Below are positions 8,243 through 17,795 of a DNA stretch of 35,596 bases, in pieces. Both the position numbers and the translations under genes were made by a program. Source of the stretch: Pseudomonadota bacterium (GTDB taxonomy: Bacteria > Pseudomonadota > Gammaproteobacteria > UBA4575); the NCBI GenBank assembly GCA_009839635.1, contig VXPJ01000063.1, positions 1 through 35,596 of the forward strand. Direction: 5' to 3'. Numbering within the stretch: the first letter of the stretch is position 1; each line of letters opens with the position of its first letter. The notes beneath the pieces are model-generated. The model had not been told where the DNA came from. It searched no databases and saw only the letters and a program-made list of their open reading frames with translations.

Positions 8243-9319
8243 GTGACCGATCAATCTCCAGGCAAGCCTGAAATGAGCAGCCCTTGGCAAGAATTCCTGG
8301 TGGCGCATGATGCCGTAATCGAGAACGGCCGGGTGACTTCCTTTGGACCCTCCGTACAGCCCTACCCCGGCACACAGGATACCTGTGTGTGCGAACTTAC
8401 ACCTTTAGGCCTGATCCGCGTAACCGGTGAAGAAACCCGGACCTTTCTACACAGCCAGTTTACCAATGACCTGGAGCAGGTCACGGCACATACAAGTCAG
8501 TTGAACAGCTATTGCAGTCCCAAAGGCAGGGTGTTGTCCATCTTCATGGTTTTCAAACATAACGGGGACTATTTCCTGGTCCTGCCAAAAGATGTCATCG
8601 AGATCACACTCAGAAAACTTGTCATGTACAAGCTCCGAAGCAAGGTAGACCTGTACGATGCGTCGGAACACTCCGTTTTATTCGGTGTGACCGGACCCGG
8701 GGTGGGACCTGCCTTCGAAAACCTGGGGATCGAGCTACCGCAAAAAGTATACGGCTGCACCCAGGAAAGCGGGGCCACGCTGGTCCGCCTGCCAAGCGAG
8801 AACACCAGGATTCTAGTCATGGCCGATGCTGAAACAGCAGTTTCTCTTTGCAGCCAGTTGTCTGAAAAGTTACCACTTGCAACGTTCCGCCTGTGGGACT
8901 TGCACGACATCTCGTGTGGAATTCCTCGGGTTACTGCGCTCACAAGTGAAGCGTTTACCCCGCAAATGACAAACCTGGAACTGATCAATGGTGTAAGTTT
9001 CAGCAAGGGATGCTACCCGGGCCAGGAAGTTGTTGCACGGACTCATTATCTCGGCAAACCAAACCGGCGTATGTACCGGGCCAGCATCGCCACCGAGCAA
9101 TTGCCCGAGCCAGGAACCAACGTTTTCTCTGCGGAAGAAGGTGATCAGCCCCTGGGGAAAGTTGTTGTCTCACAAATGGTATCTGCAGGACACGCCAGCG
9201 CACTCATCGTTTTGCGCACCCAAAAAGAAGAAGATCCGTGTTTGCACATCGGGTCAGCGGACGGACCTGCCATTTCGCTACAGGAGCTGCCCTACTCTTT
9301 GCAGTCTGGGCCTAGCTGA
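8243..9319 (+). CDS. ygfZ: YgfZ/GcvT-domain folate-binding protein
   Basis: Homologue of E. coli YgfZ, a folate-dependent protein needed for activity of some Fe-S enzymes. The signature KGCYPGQEVVARTHYLGKPNRR-type region (split here: KGCYPGQEVV, then RTHYLGKPNRR) begins at Lys255 and holds the conserved cysteine. Upstream are LGLIRVTGEETRTFLHSQFTND and the CSPKGRV motif, both typical of the GcvT-like fold. The length is 358 aa with the GTG start at 8243 (AGAGA upstream); an ATG at 8273 would give 348 aa. It is divergent from the sdh operon, which contains an Fe-S subunit, a fitting neighbour. Confidence 0.92.
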   Translation: MTDQSPGKPEMSSPWQEFLVAHDAVIENGRVTSFGPSVQPYPGTQDTCVCELTPLGLIRVTGEETRTFLHSQFTNDLEQVTAHTSQLNSYCSPKGRVLSIFMVFKHNGDYFLVLPKDVIEITLRKLVMYKLRSKVDLYDASEHSVLFGVTGPGVGPAFENLGIELPQKVYGCTQESGATLVRLPSENTRILVMADAETAVSLCSQLSEKLPLATFRLWDLHDISCGIPRVTALTSEAFTPQMTNLELINGVSFSKGCYPGQEVVARTHYLGKPNRRMYRASIATEQLPEPGTNVFSAEEGDQPLGKVVVSQMVSAGHASALIVLRTQKEEDPCLHIGSADGPAISLQELPYSLQSGPS

Positions 9320-9378
9320 CAATCCAGGCGCTACGCTACTTGAGTCAGGAGAATGTTGATCAGCAACAGGGTTTATTC

Positions 9379-9403
9379 GGGCAATCAGATGCCTGTTTTG
9401 TTT
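9379..9403 (+). terminator. Possible terminator after ygfZ
   Basis: GGCA (9380-9383), loop ATCAGA and TGCC (9390-9393) are followed by TGTTTTGTTT. The stem is only 4-5 bp, so this is a weak candidate, but its place 60 bp after the ygfZ stop is sensible. Confidence 0.35.
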
Positions 9404-9459
9404 GGCCATCGAAGCTATTAGCTACTTCTAAGATATGAATCATGAATGAGGACGGCATA

Positions 9460-9495
9460 ATGTCATTCAACTGGCTTTTAGAATCAAACTCATGA
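9460..9495 (+). CDS. 11-codon leader ORF coupled to the restriction enzyme gene
   Basis: A short frame, ATG at 9460 to TGA at 9493-9495, encodes MSFNWLLESNS. It is preceded by a very good Shine-Dalgarno (GAGGA at 9448-9452, 7-nt spacer). Its stop overlaps the start codon of the following 1638-aa gene in an ATGA arrangement. The large gene itself has no Shine-Dalgarno before its ATG (AATCAAACTC). The simplest reading is a leader peptide whose translation delivers ribosomes to the big gene. This is inference from layout; the peptide may have no role of its own. Confidence 0.55.
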   Translation: MSFNWLLESNS

Positions 9496-12400
9496 CTGCT
9501 TTACAAACTCTCCTTGATGATTTCCGTTCCTCTGCGAAGACCGAGCGCGAGAAAGGCAGCTATTTTGAAGAACTGATTGTTCAATATCTTCAAGCTGAGC
9601 CACTCTATCTAGACCGGTACAGTAATGTATGGCCGTATGCCGAATGGGCTAGGGGGGAGGGTAAAGAGTATGGAAGAGGCGCCTCGGATGAAGGCATCGA
9701 TCTGGTGGCAAAGACTCGATGCACAGGTGACTATCATGCCATCCAGTGCAAGTTCTATGACCCCGACCACATCATCGCAAAATCTGACATCGATAGTTTT
9801 TTTACAGCCTCAGGGCAGAAGCCGTTTGTGCATCGGATTATCGTGGCCTCGACCGATAAATGGAATGAAAAAGCAGACAAGGCACTTGAGTATCAACAGC
9901 CCCCGGTCACCAAAATCGATTTAGCGGCATTGGAAGCTAGCTGGATTGACTGGTCGAAGTTTGCGCCTGGCAGAGCTCCCGCACTGAAAGAACAAAAGAT
10001 GCTGAGGCCTCACCAAAAAGAGGCCCTGAAGCAGGTGTGTGGCGGACTAAAAAATGCGGACCGGGGCAAGATGATCATGGCCTGCGGGACCGGCAAGACG
10101 TTCGTGGCCCTGAAAATCGCTGAACAGATGGCAGGCCCGGGAAAGCGAGTGTTGTTCATGGTCCCGAGCCTGGCCTTGATGTCGCAGGCCCTGACGGAGT
10201 GGACCCAGGAAAAAAGCATTCCCATGCACAGTTATGCTGTGTGTTCGGACACGCATGTTGGTAAAAAACGCAAGCGCTCCGAAGAGCGTGTGGAGATGCT
10301 TGTACACGAACTGCGGTATCCGGCTACGACCACTGCATCCAGTCTGGCAGCAGAAATGGAGGGACGCCATGACAAGAACCACATGAGCGTGGTGTTTTCG
10401 ACCTACCATTCCATTGACGTATTGCACAAGGCCCAAAGTGAATATGGGTTGGACGCTTTTGACCTGATCATCTGCGATGAGGCACATCGCACCACGGGAG
10501 CTACCTTCGAAGGTGACGATGAAAGTCATTTCGTCCGGGTGCATGACAATGCGTACATCCAAGGTGCGAAACGCCTCTACATGACCGCCACACCACGCAT
10601 CTATGGAGACGTCTCCAAAGCCAAGGCCGAAGACAGCGAGATCACCCTCTGTTCCATGGATGACAAGAATCTGTATGGCGAGGAACTGCATGTGCTCAGT
10701 TTTTCAGAAGCCGTACAGCGTGACCTGTTGGTGGATTACAAGGTCATCGTGCTGGCTATGGACGAAGCCCATATCAGCAAACGTCTGCAAAACCTGCTGG
10801 CCGATGCGGACAACCAGCTCCGCGTGGATGATGCAGCCAAAATCGTGGGCTGCTGGAAGGCCTTGAGCAAGGAAGACCTGCAGGATGAGTCAGTGTTGGA
10901 TACGACTCCCATGCGACGGGCCGTAGCCTTCTGTCAGGTCATTGAACATCAACCGGGTAAAACCAAAACCCACAAGGTGAGCTCAAAGCACATCGCCACC
11001 ATGTTCCAGCCCGTAGTGGAGGAATACCAAGCGCTGGAGGATACAGCATCCTCTGTGGTGTGTGAGGCTGAGCATGTGGATGGCAGCATGAATGCCAGCA
11101 TCAAGGAATCCAAGCTGGCCTGGCTCAAGTCTGACCCCCCTGAAAATCACTGTCGGATTCTGTCCAATGTGCGTTGCCTGTCCGAGGGCGTCGATGTCCC
11201 GGCCCTGGATGCCGTGCTGTTTCTGACCCCTCGCAACAGCCAGGTGGATGTCGTGCAGTCCGTGGGGCGGGTGATGCGCAAGGCCCCGGGCAAGGAGCGC
11301 GGGTATGTGATCCTGCCTGTGGTGATTCCAGCGGGTGTCCTACCCAATGAGGCGTTGAACGACAACAAGGCGTACCGGGTGGTCTGGCAGGTCCTGCAGG
11401 CACTGCGTTCACACGATGACCATTTTGATGCGTTCGTGAACAAGCTGGACCTGGTGGGTCAGGAGAACCGCAAGATGGAAGTGATTGCCATCACCGACAA
11501 TCTCCAAAAACCTTCAGCTAGGGAGAAGCGTACTGGCAAGGGTCACACCATAGGCAAGCAGGAAAAGACTTATCCCAAGGATGATCAACCCGCTCTCCAG
11601 TTCGAGGTAGGGGACATCGAACGGGCCATCTATGCCAAAGTGGTACAGAAGTGTGGCCGCAGGCTGTACTGGGAAGAATGGGCCACAGATATCGCAGAGA
11701 TTGCCCAAACCCACATCACCCGAATCACCACGATCGTCTGCAATGCAGCCAATGCTAGGGAAGCGAAAGCATTCCAGGCCTTTGCGGATGAGTTGCGGGA
11801 TGACCTGAACGACAGCATCGCGGACGAAGAAGTCATCGAGATGTTGGCCCAGCACCTGATCACCAAACCGGTGTTTGACGCGCTTTTTGAGGATGCCGAC
11901 TTCACGAGCCAGAACCCGGTATCCAAGGCCATGCAGGGTGTGCTGGATGTGCTGCAGGAACATCACTTGGAAAAGGAAGCCGAGACCCTGAACCGGTTCT
12001 ACCAGAGTGTCCGTATGCGGGCCTCAGGTATCGAAACGATAGAAGGAAAGCAGCGTATCGTGGTTGAGCTGTACGACAAGTTTTTCCGCAATGCCTTCCC
12101 GCGCATGACGGAGCGTCTGGGGATCGTGTACACCCCGATCGAGGTGGTGGACTTCATCATCCATTCTGTTAACGATTTGTTGCAGCAGGAGTTTGGGCAA
12201 AGGCTAGGGTCAAAAGGTGTACATATCCTGGATCCATTCGTTGGGACCGGCACCTTCATTACTCGACTGATGCAAAGCGGCCTGATCAAAACGGAAGAAT
12301 TGTCGCACAAGTACAAGCATGAAATTCACGCCAATGAGATTGTATTGCTGGCCTACTACATTGCGGCGGTCAATATCGAGACGGTATACCACAGCCTTGT

Positions 12401-14408
12401 CAGGAAAAAAGGTCTTGCGTATCAGCCTTTTGAAGGAATTTGTCTGACCGACACCTTCCAGATGTATGAGTCCGAGGACTTGCTGGATGCATTCCTGCCG
12501 GACAACTCGGAACGGCGTAAACGGCAGGTGGCCTTGCCCATCAAGGTCATCATGAGCAACCCGCCTTATTCAGCCGGACAGAGAAGTGCTAACGATAATG
12601 CACAAAATATTGCTTATCCATCGTTAGATAAGCGCATTGAGGAAACATACGCAAAGTATTCTGAAGCAGCGAACATACAAAACCTTTATGACAGCTACAT
12701 TCGGGCTATACGGTGGGGCTCGGACCGACTCGGTGATGCTGGAGTGATGGCCTATGTAACCAACGCCGGCTGGGTCGATGGGAATGCTATGGATGGGTTG
12801 CGCAAATGTCTGGTGGAAGAGTTTTCAAGCCTGTATGTATTTCATCTGAGAGGTAACCAGAGAACTTCGGGCGAAACATCTCGAAAAGAAGGTGGCAAAA
12901 TTTTTGGTGGTGGCAGTCGTGCACCAATCGCAATCACGGTGCTGGTGAAAAATTCCAATAGCAAGGAACCAGGCAAAATACATTTTCATGATATTGGGGA
13001 TTATCTCAGTCGCGAGGAGAAGCTCGATATCGTTCGAAAATTTGGAAACATCAAAGGGATAACTGAGCGAGGTGGCTGGCGAACTATTGTGCCTGATGAA
13101 AACCATGACTGGTTGAATCAGGTAGATCCAGACTTTGATCGATTTTTGGTCCTAGGTGAAAAGAAAAACAAGTCAGCGCTTCGAATGTTCAAGAATTTTT
13201 CCTTAGGTATAGGAACTAATCGCGATGCCTGGTGTTACAACGCATCCCGAAAAAAACTTGAGCAAAACATTCAAACGACAATAGACAACTACAACACAGA
13301 ACGGGAAAGGTATATTAAGGCTTCAGCTAACAAAAAGATTGATTTGGATGCTTTTGTTGATAATGACCCTACGAAAATTAAGTGGTCAAGCTCATTGAAA
13401 CAATACCTACAGAGAAAAGTATGTTTGAAGTTTACTGATGGAGAAGCACTGATTGCTACCTATCGGCCTTTTTCTAAGCAGTGGATGTATTACGAACGTC
13501 ATCTTAATCACCGAGTTGGACAAATGCCTAAGATTTTTCCGAATGCACAAGCGGAGAACCGGGTGATTTGTATTACAGGCATTGGTGCTACAGCTGGATT
13601 TTCTGCACTGATGGTAGATGCAATACCAAATCTACACACTTTAGACTCAGGACAATGTTTTCCCCTTAAGCTCTATAAAAAGACAGAAGAAGGTAACGAT
13701 GAAGATTTATTTGTGGGTCAAGACGATACACAGTACCAAGTTCAAGACGGAATCAGCGATGAAGCGCTAGCGCATTTTCAGACGGCATATCCTGGAGAAA
13801 CTATCAACAAAGAAGATATGTTCTATTATCTGTATGGAGTTTTACACTCAGAGGATTATCGCACTAGGTATCGAAATAATCTGATGAAACAACTGCCTCG
13901 GCTTCCTGTAATCTCGGACGTTACGGATTTTCGAGCTTTCTTGGCTGCTGGATATGCATTGACAGAATTGCACCTGGGGTATGAAACTGTCGATCCATGG
14001 CCAGTGACGATCAACGATGGGAAAGGTCTGCCAGATGGCATAGAACCTGAACGTCTATATCGTGTTGAAAAGATGAAATTTGGTAGAGGTCATGGTGCCA
14101 AAAAAGATCGGACCAGGATTGTCTACAATCCCTATATCACAATCTCTGGTATTCCCTTGGAGGCTTATGACTATGTTGTCAATGGCAAGCCTGCCATTCA
14201 GTGGGTGATGGAGCGCCAGTGTGTGAAAACTGACAAGGTCAGCGGGCTTGTAAACGATGCCAACCGCTATGCGATTGAGACGGTGGGAAGCCCCGCTTAT
14301 CCGCTGGAATTGCTACAACGCATTATTCGGGTATCCACGGAAACTTTAAAGGTGGTCGGAGCTCTGAATCCCGAAGCATGTGACCACGGATTAAGAAGGA
14401 ACTCATAA
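9492..14408 (+). CDS. Single-chain Type ISP-like restriction-modification enzyme (nuclease-helicase-methyltransferase)
   Basis: The 1638-aa protein holds all parts of a Type I-like system in one chain, as in LlaGI/LlaBIII. The N-terminal Mrr-like nuclease core shows DEGIDLV (Asp near 66) and QCKFY (Lys near 87). A superfamily 2 translocase follows: Walker A ACGTGKT near 196-202, DEAH near 329-332, MTATPR near 364, and QSVGRVMRK near 589. Then comes an N6-adenine methyltransferase with motif I DPFVGTGTF near 914 and motif IV NPPY near 1023. The last 600 residues would contain the target-recognition domain. The enzyme would methylate one strand of its site and cleave unmodified DNA after ATP-driven translocation. 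There is no separate specificity gene. The stretch coding the presumed recognition domain is clearly lower in GC than the helicase part. Confidence 0.88.
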   Translation: MTALQTLLDDFRSSAKTEREKGSYFEELIVQYLQAEPLYLDRYSNVWPYAEWARGEGKEYGRGASDEGIDLVAKTRCTGDYHAIQCKFYDPDHIIAKSDIDSFFTASGQKPFVHRIIVASTDKWNEKADKALEYQQPPVTKIDLAALEASWIDWSKFAPGRAPALKEQKMLRPHQKEALKQVCGGLKNADRGKMIMACGTGKTFVALKIAEQMAGPGKRVLFMVPSLALMSQALTEWTQEKSIPMHSYAVCSDTHVGKKRKRSEERVEMLVHELRYPATTTASSLAAEMEGRHDKNHMSVVFSTYHSIDVLHKAQSEYGLDAFDLIICDEAHRTTGATFEGDDESHFVRVHDNAYIQGAKRLYMTATPRIYGDVSKAKAEDSEITLCSMDDKNLYGEELHVLSFSEAVQRDLLVDYKVIVLAMDEAHISKRLQNLLADADNQLRVDDAAKIVGCWKALSKEDLQDESVLDTTPMRRAVAFCQVIEHQPGKTKTHKVSSKHIATMFQPVVEEYQALEDTASSVVCEAEHVDGSMNASIKESKLAWLKSDPPENHCRILSNVRCLSEGVDVPALDAVLFLTPRNSQVDVVQSVGRVMRKAPGKERGYVILPVVIPAGVLPNEALNDNKAYRVVWQVLQALRSHDDHFDAFVNKLDLVGQENRKMEVIAITDNLQKPSAREKRTGKGHTIGKQEKTYPKDDQPALQFEVGDIERAIYAKVVQKCGRRLYWEEWATDIAEIAQTHITRITTIVCNAANAREAKAFQAFADELRDDLNDSIADEEVIEMLAQHLITKPVFDALFEDADFTSQNPVSKAMQGVLDVLQEHHLEKEAETLNRFYQSVRMRASGIETIEGKQRIVVELYDKFFRNAFPRMTERLGIVYTPIEVVDFIIHSVNDLLQQEFGQRLGSKGVHILDPFVGTGTFITRLMQSGLIKTEELSHKYKHEIHANEIVLLAYYIAAVNIETVYHSLVRKKGLAYQPFEGICLTDTFQMYESEDLLDAFLPDNSERRKRQVALPIKVIMSNPPYSAGQRSANDNAQNIAYPSLDKRIEETYAKYSEAANIQNLYDSYIRAIRWGSDRLGDAGVMAYVTNAGWVDGNAMDGLRKCLVEEFSSLYVFHLRGNQRTSGETSRKEGGKIFGGGSRAPIAITVLVKNSNSKEPGKIHFHDIGDYLSREEKLDIVRKFGNIKGITERGGWRTIVPDENHDWLNQVDPDFDRFLVLGEKKNKSALRMFKNFSLGIGTNRDAWCYNASRKKLEQNIQTTIDNYNTERERYIKASANKKIDLDAFVDNDPTKIKWSSSLKQYLQRKVCLKFTDGEALIATYRPFSKQWMYYERHLNHRVGQMPKIFPNAQAENRVICITGIGATAGFSALMVDAIPNLHTLDSGQCFPLKLYKKTEEGNDEDLFVGQDDTQYQVQDGISDEALAHFQTAYPGETINKEDMFYYLYGVLHSEDYRTRYRNNLMKQLPRLPVISDVTDFRAFLAAGYALTELHLGYETVDPWPVTINDGKGLPDGIEPERLYRVEKMKFGRGHGAKKDRTRIVYNPYITISGIPLEAYDYVVNGKPAIQWVMERQCVKTDKVSGLVNDANRYAIETVGSPAYPLELLQRIIRVSTETLKVVGALNPEACDHGLRRNS

Positions 14409-14417
14409 TGCAGTCGT

Positions 14418-17400
14418 CTAGACAACCTTTCGGTCCTTAGCAGACCACTGAAAAAATGAACGGTGTATTTGGTCATGAGCTTGGTAGATTCGTTCTCTGG
14501 CAGTATTGTGGAGCATCTCATAACCTTCCATCTTCTTCATCCAGTCCCGTTCTCCCCAGTTGCACCAGACCAGTACTTGGCGTGTATCGGTTAGGTAACG
14601 CCGAAGAAGATCGGCACGGATATATAAAAGACTGTGCCGATCTCCCTTCCACCCGTCCCCGGCCTCTCGATAGAGAGTTCCGGGTTTTCCCTTCGAGTCA
14701 TAGAAATCGATCTCGCGATTCTTGCTCGCTAGGCGAAGACGCTGAATTAAACTGGGTGCTGGAAGATTGAAGTCCGAGAAATCGTTGTGCAAAGAATGGT
14801 AAGACTCCCAGCCAAAGTGAATGTACGGGATTTCAATCCGAATGCCTGGGACGTGACGCATTTCCTGGCTCGGGCCGGATAGTTCGAAAGATAAGTTGCC
14901 CGTCTCCTCTCCTTCGCCAGTCATCAAATTTATTGTGACGTTGATTGGTGGAGTTTTCTCTTTCGTATTCACGCGCACTTGTTGATCAAGCGCTTCCTCG
15001 ATTTGTCGACGGTACCGGCCGTTCCGCTGGCAGAGGTGCCGCGCATAGTTCTGACGACGTCCGGCCTCCCCCGCGTAGAGATAGTGTTCAGTAACTCCTG
15101 AGGGGATCTTGCGATTCCCAGGGTATTGCACCGCAAGGAACTTCTCTTTGAAACTGCGTACATCTTTGCGCGCGATGAGCACTCCACGCAAGAAAGCAAA
15201 GAGCTCTCGATCGTGGCTCTCGTCGACTCCACAAATATGCCCTTCCACTAGCACCCACTCGCCTTGGTGTCCGTTAATCTCCGGGACCACGAGTAGCGGG
15301 CGCCAGTTCGGTGTGAACCCGCCCTCGACCCAGGCTTCAGTAGATACATCCGGATCGCCAAACAAGTCTGGAATTGGCGGAGTCCAGTGGGGTGGGTGCT
15401 TCGGAAAACTTGGATCAACCCCGCAATCGGGTGTTCTCTCCTCCACACGCCAATCCGGCAACTTTCTTTTGGAGTCACGTTCGCCCCACATCTCATAATA
15501 GGCAATCCACGAGTACTTCTTGCCGTACCGATCCACCTTCTTCTCATCGCGTACATTCCATGACGCATTGCTTATCTCGGCATCGATATCTTTGAACTGC
15601 TCTGCTCGGTACCCCAGGTCAAAAATGCGTCGCTCGATCTTCGCGCGGACCCGAGCGTAATCTGGATTCTTGTAGTCGTAGTTACCCCGGTCGGGGATCA
15701 GGCTTCCGATTGTGTAGTTGCCGAAATCCATTTGAATGGCATGACCAATAGCTTCTTCCACAGTTTGATCAGGCGTGCCGTCACTCGCAAATGCCGATGG
15801 GATGTTCGGAAACGGCGCAGCAAGGTTCCGGCTAGCGGTTTTTGGCAGTGCGACGCAACTGACGCGCTGAGCGATCTCGATAATGCCGAGCGCGTGGTCT
15901 CGCGTCAGGGCATGGTGGGTCGCATTGCACGCACGGGGTCCGAACATCTTTTGATAGAGGGTATTTGCCAGGTCCCCTAGCAGGGGCCGAAATTTGGGTG
16001 CTTCCTCCGAGTCCACCAAGGACATGGTTGCCCCGTACGCAGCTGCCAACATGCGTTCCGGCACATAAGGATCATTGAATTCAAGGCTTGTCACGACATG
16101 GGTGAAAAGCACATCGGGAAACCTTTCGCCGATCAACACAAGTGCCTTTGTTGCCAAGTCGCGGTCACTTCGAACGACCGTTGTAAGGACCAGGGAGAGC
16201 AGTACAACTAGCTCTGTCGCGGAGCGCTTCGTCATGTTCGCCTCGTTGAGCTTCCCCGCCCAGGTCAATAGACGGTGAATGGTGGGTGACACGTGCCTTC
16301 GCCGAAGGTATTCGGACCACTGAAGGTCACGGTCAGGCATCGGATAACGCGCCAGAAAATTGTAAAGACGACGTGCGTGGTACGGATGCTTTGGCTTCGT
16401 AGAAACGGCAGCCAATGCGTCGACCATTTGCTCCCACGCCCACGATCCGGCGTTCAGATAACAGTTGATGAGGTGCTGTGTACCCTCGGTGAATGCTGCA
16501 GGGTTGCGCCAAAACATCCCTTCGATGAAAGGGTCGAAGTATGCACTCGGATTCTGGGCTCTTTTAGGCAACACGAAGAACAGTTCACGCTGCTTGGGCG
16601 GAAGTTGCTTTCCCACTCGCTCCGGAAATTCGGTAATCAGCGCCTGCGCCCAGCCCGGCTCTTTGTACTCTTGGCCATATCGGTTTGATATCCTGAAGAT
16701 TTGGGCGAGTGGGGAATTTCCCGTAAAGCTGCGCTTGATCGTCGCAGCCGAAGAAACATCGAGATGCGCTTTCAGCAAATGCCGTGCGATCAAGTGATCG
16801 CTGAATCGTTGATAGGGGAGCCGAAAGACAATCCGTGACTTGTGCCCGGATTGCGTCGAGTACCAGACGACATCCTCTTCGATAAGGCCATTTATTCGTA
16901 GCGCCTCAAGAAGCTGACACCGCTGTACCGGTCTCAATGCCGGGTAGTTGGCGGCGACAATGCGATCGGCCTCCGATCGAAGAACATAGCTGCGCATCTT
17001 CACTGCCATGCACGGCGCAAAGCCGGCAACCCGTCTGTCGGCAATCTGATCGCTTCCCTTCAGCAATCCCCAGCACCCCTTGGTTTTCAGGCCATGTTGG
17101 CACTCAATCAATTTGCCAACACCATTGACAAACGATTCGAGAATATAAGTCATTCCCTTTTGACCTGAGGCTATGCCTGCGAATCCCTGTGCCAACTTGC
17201 TACCTGTAAGGTTTTGAAGTGATTGGCAGATCAGCTTCAGCGTAAGCGGTCGTGAGAATTCTCTGTCCAGCAGCGGCACTTCAGGCAGCAGAAGGTTGTA
17301 GTGCTGGAAGAAGGCGGCTTGGGCGTCAAATTCCTGACCGTCGAAACCGAGGTGTTTGACCTTGTGGAATTTCTCCAAGTCTTTCTGCTTGATCGCTATG

Positions 17401-17747
17401 GTCTCAAACGGTGTTCGGCACGTGACAATCAAACCAATGTGCGGGCGGTCTGCAATGAGCACTTGAAGGGTGGTAACGGCTTTTCGCCATTCACGACGAT
17501 TACCTTCGTTTACACCGTCCAGAATGACGACCGCTCGCTCTGCTTTCTTGCACATCAATTGTTCAAGTCGGTCGAATACCTCAGTTGCCGTGCGCCCTGT
17601 TTCAATCCGGGAACAGATTTCTGTGACAACGCTGCCTTGAAAGTTCTTGGCAAGAACGAGAATAGTGGCTTGGCCTTGACCGATTCGCTCTTTGGTGAAA
17701 TCGCACAGCAGATGTGTCTTGCCCGTGCCCCATTCGCCGCTAACCAA
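14418..17747 (-). CDS. STAND/NACHT-like P-loop NTPase, main part downstream of an in-frame amber codon
   Basis: An uninterrupted 1109-codon frame. Near its start is a P-loop GEWGTGKTHLL, then the Walker B-like VVILDGVNEG and LIVTCRTPF, the order seen in NACHT/STAND signalling ATPases. A winged-helix/TPR-like region may follow (FSRPLTLKLICQSL, then FRLPYQRFSDHLIARHLL). The last 450 residues are not recognised. The only possible start near the P-loop is TTG at 17747, with just three residues before the motif and no ribosome site. The frame is open back to a TAG at 17795-17793 and continues, in the same frame, into the upstream 172-aa ORF. It is best seen as the C-terminal 85% of one protein of about 1297 codons. 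It ends 9 bp from the convergent restriction gene, in an evident defence setting. Confidence 0.7.
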   Translation of the reverse strand: MVSGEWGTGKTHLLCDFTKERIGQGQATILVLAKNFQGSVVTEICSRIETGRTATEVFDRLEQLMCKKAERAVVILDGVNEGNRREWRKAVTTLQVLIADRPHIGLIVTCRTPFETIAIKQKDLEKFHKVKHLGFDGQEFDAQAAFFQHYNLLLPEVPLLDREFSRPLTLKLICQSLQNLTGSKLAQGFAGIASGQKGMTYILESFVNGVGKLIECQHGLKTKGCWGLLKGSDQIADRRVAGFAPCMAVKMRSYVLRSEADRIVAANYPALRPVQRCQLLEALRINGLIEEDVVWYSTQSGHKSRIVFRLPYQRFSDHLIARHLLKAHLDVSSAATIKRSFTGNSPLAQIFRISNRYGQEYKEPGWAQALITEFPERVGKQLPPKQRELFFVLPKRAQNPSAYFDPFIEGMFWRNPAAFTEGTQHLINCYLNAGSWAWEQMVDALAAVSTKPKHPYHARRLYNFLARYPMPDRDLQWSEYLRRRHVSPTIHRLLTWAGKLNEANMTKRSATELVVLLSLVLTTVVRSDRDLATKALVLIGERFPDVLFTHVVTSLEFNDPYVPERMLAAAYGATMSLVDSEEAPKFRPLLGDLANTLYQKMFGPRACNATHHALTRDHALGIIEIAQRVSCVALPKTASRNLAAPFPNIPSAFASDGTPDQTVEEAIGHAIQMDFGNYTIGSLIPDRGNYDYKNPDYARVRAKIERRIFDLGYRAEQFKDIDAEISNASWNVRDEKKVDRYGKKYSWIAYYEMWGERDSKRKLPDWRVEERTPDCGVDPSFPKHPPHWTPPIPDLFGDPDVSTEAWVEGGFTPNWRPLLVVPEINGHQGEWVLVEGHICGVDESHDRELFAFLRGVLIARKDVRSFKEKFLAVQYPGNRKIPSGVTEHYLYAGEAGRRQNYARHLCQRNGRYRRQIEEALDQQVRVNTKEKTPPINVTINLMTGEGEETGNLSFELSGPSQEMRHVPGIRIEIPYIHFGWESYHSLHNDFSDFNLPAPSLIQRLRLASKNREIDFYDSKGKPGTLYREAGDGWKGDRHSLLYIRADLLRRYLTDTRQVLVWCNWGERDWMKKMEGYEMLHNTARERIYQAHDQIHRSFFQWSAKDRKVV

Positions 17748-17792
17748 GAGATTCGGATCAGACAGGACTTTGAACGCCGGGCTCTGGGTGTA

Positions 17793-17795
17793 CTA
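17793..17795 (-). other. In-frame amber codon splitting the NTPase gene
   Basis: Reading the minus strand from 18311, codons GAT GAG AAG TAG TAC ACC CAG run on without frame change into the NTPase P-loop. The distance from 18320 to 17747 is 573 nt (191 codons), so both pieces are in one frame and only this TAG separates them. It could be a nonsense mutation, a sequencing error or a suppressed stop. Confidence 0.85.
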
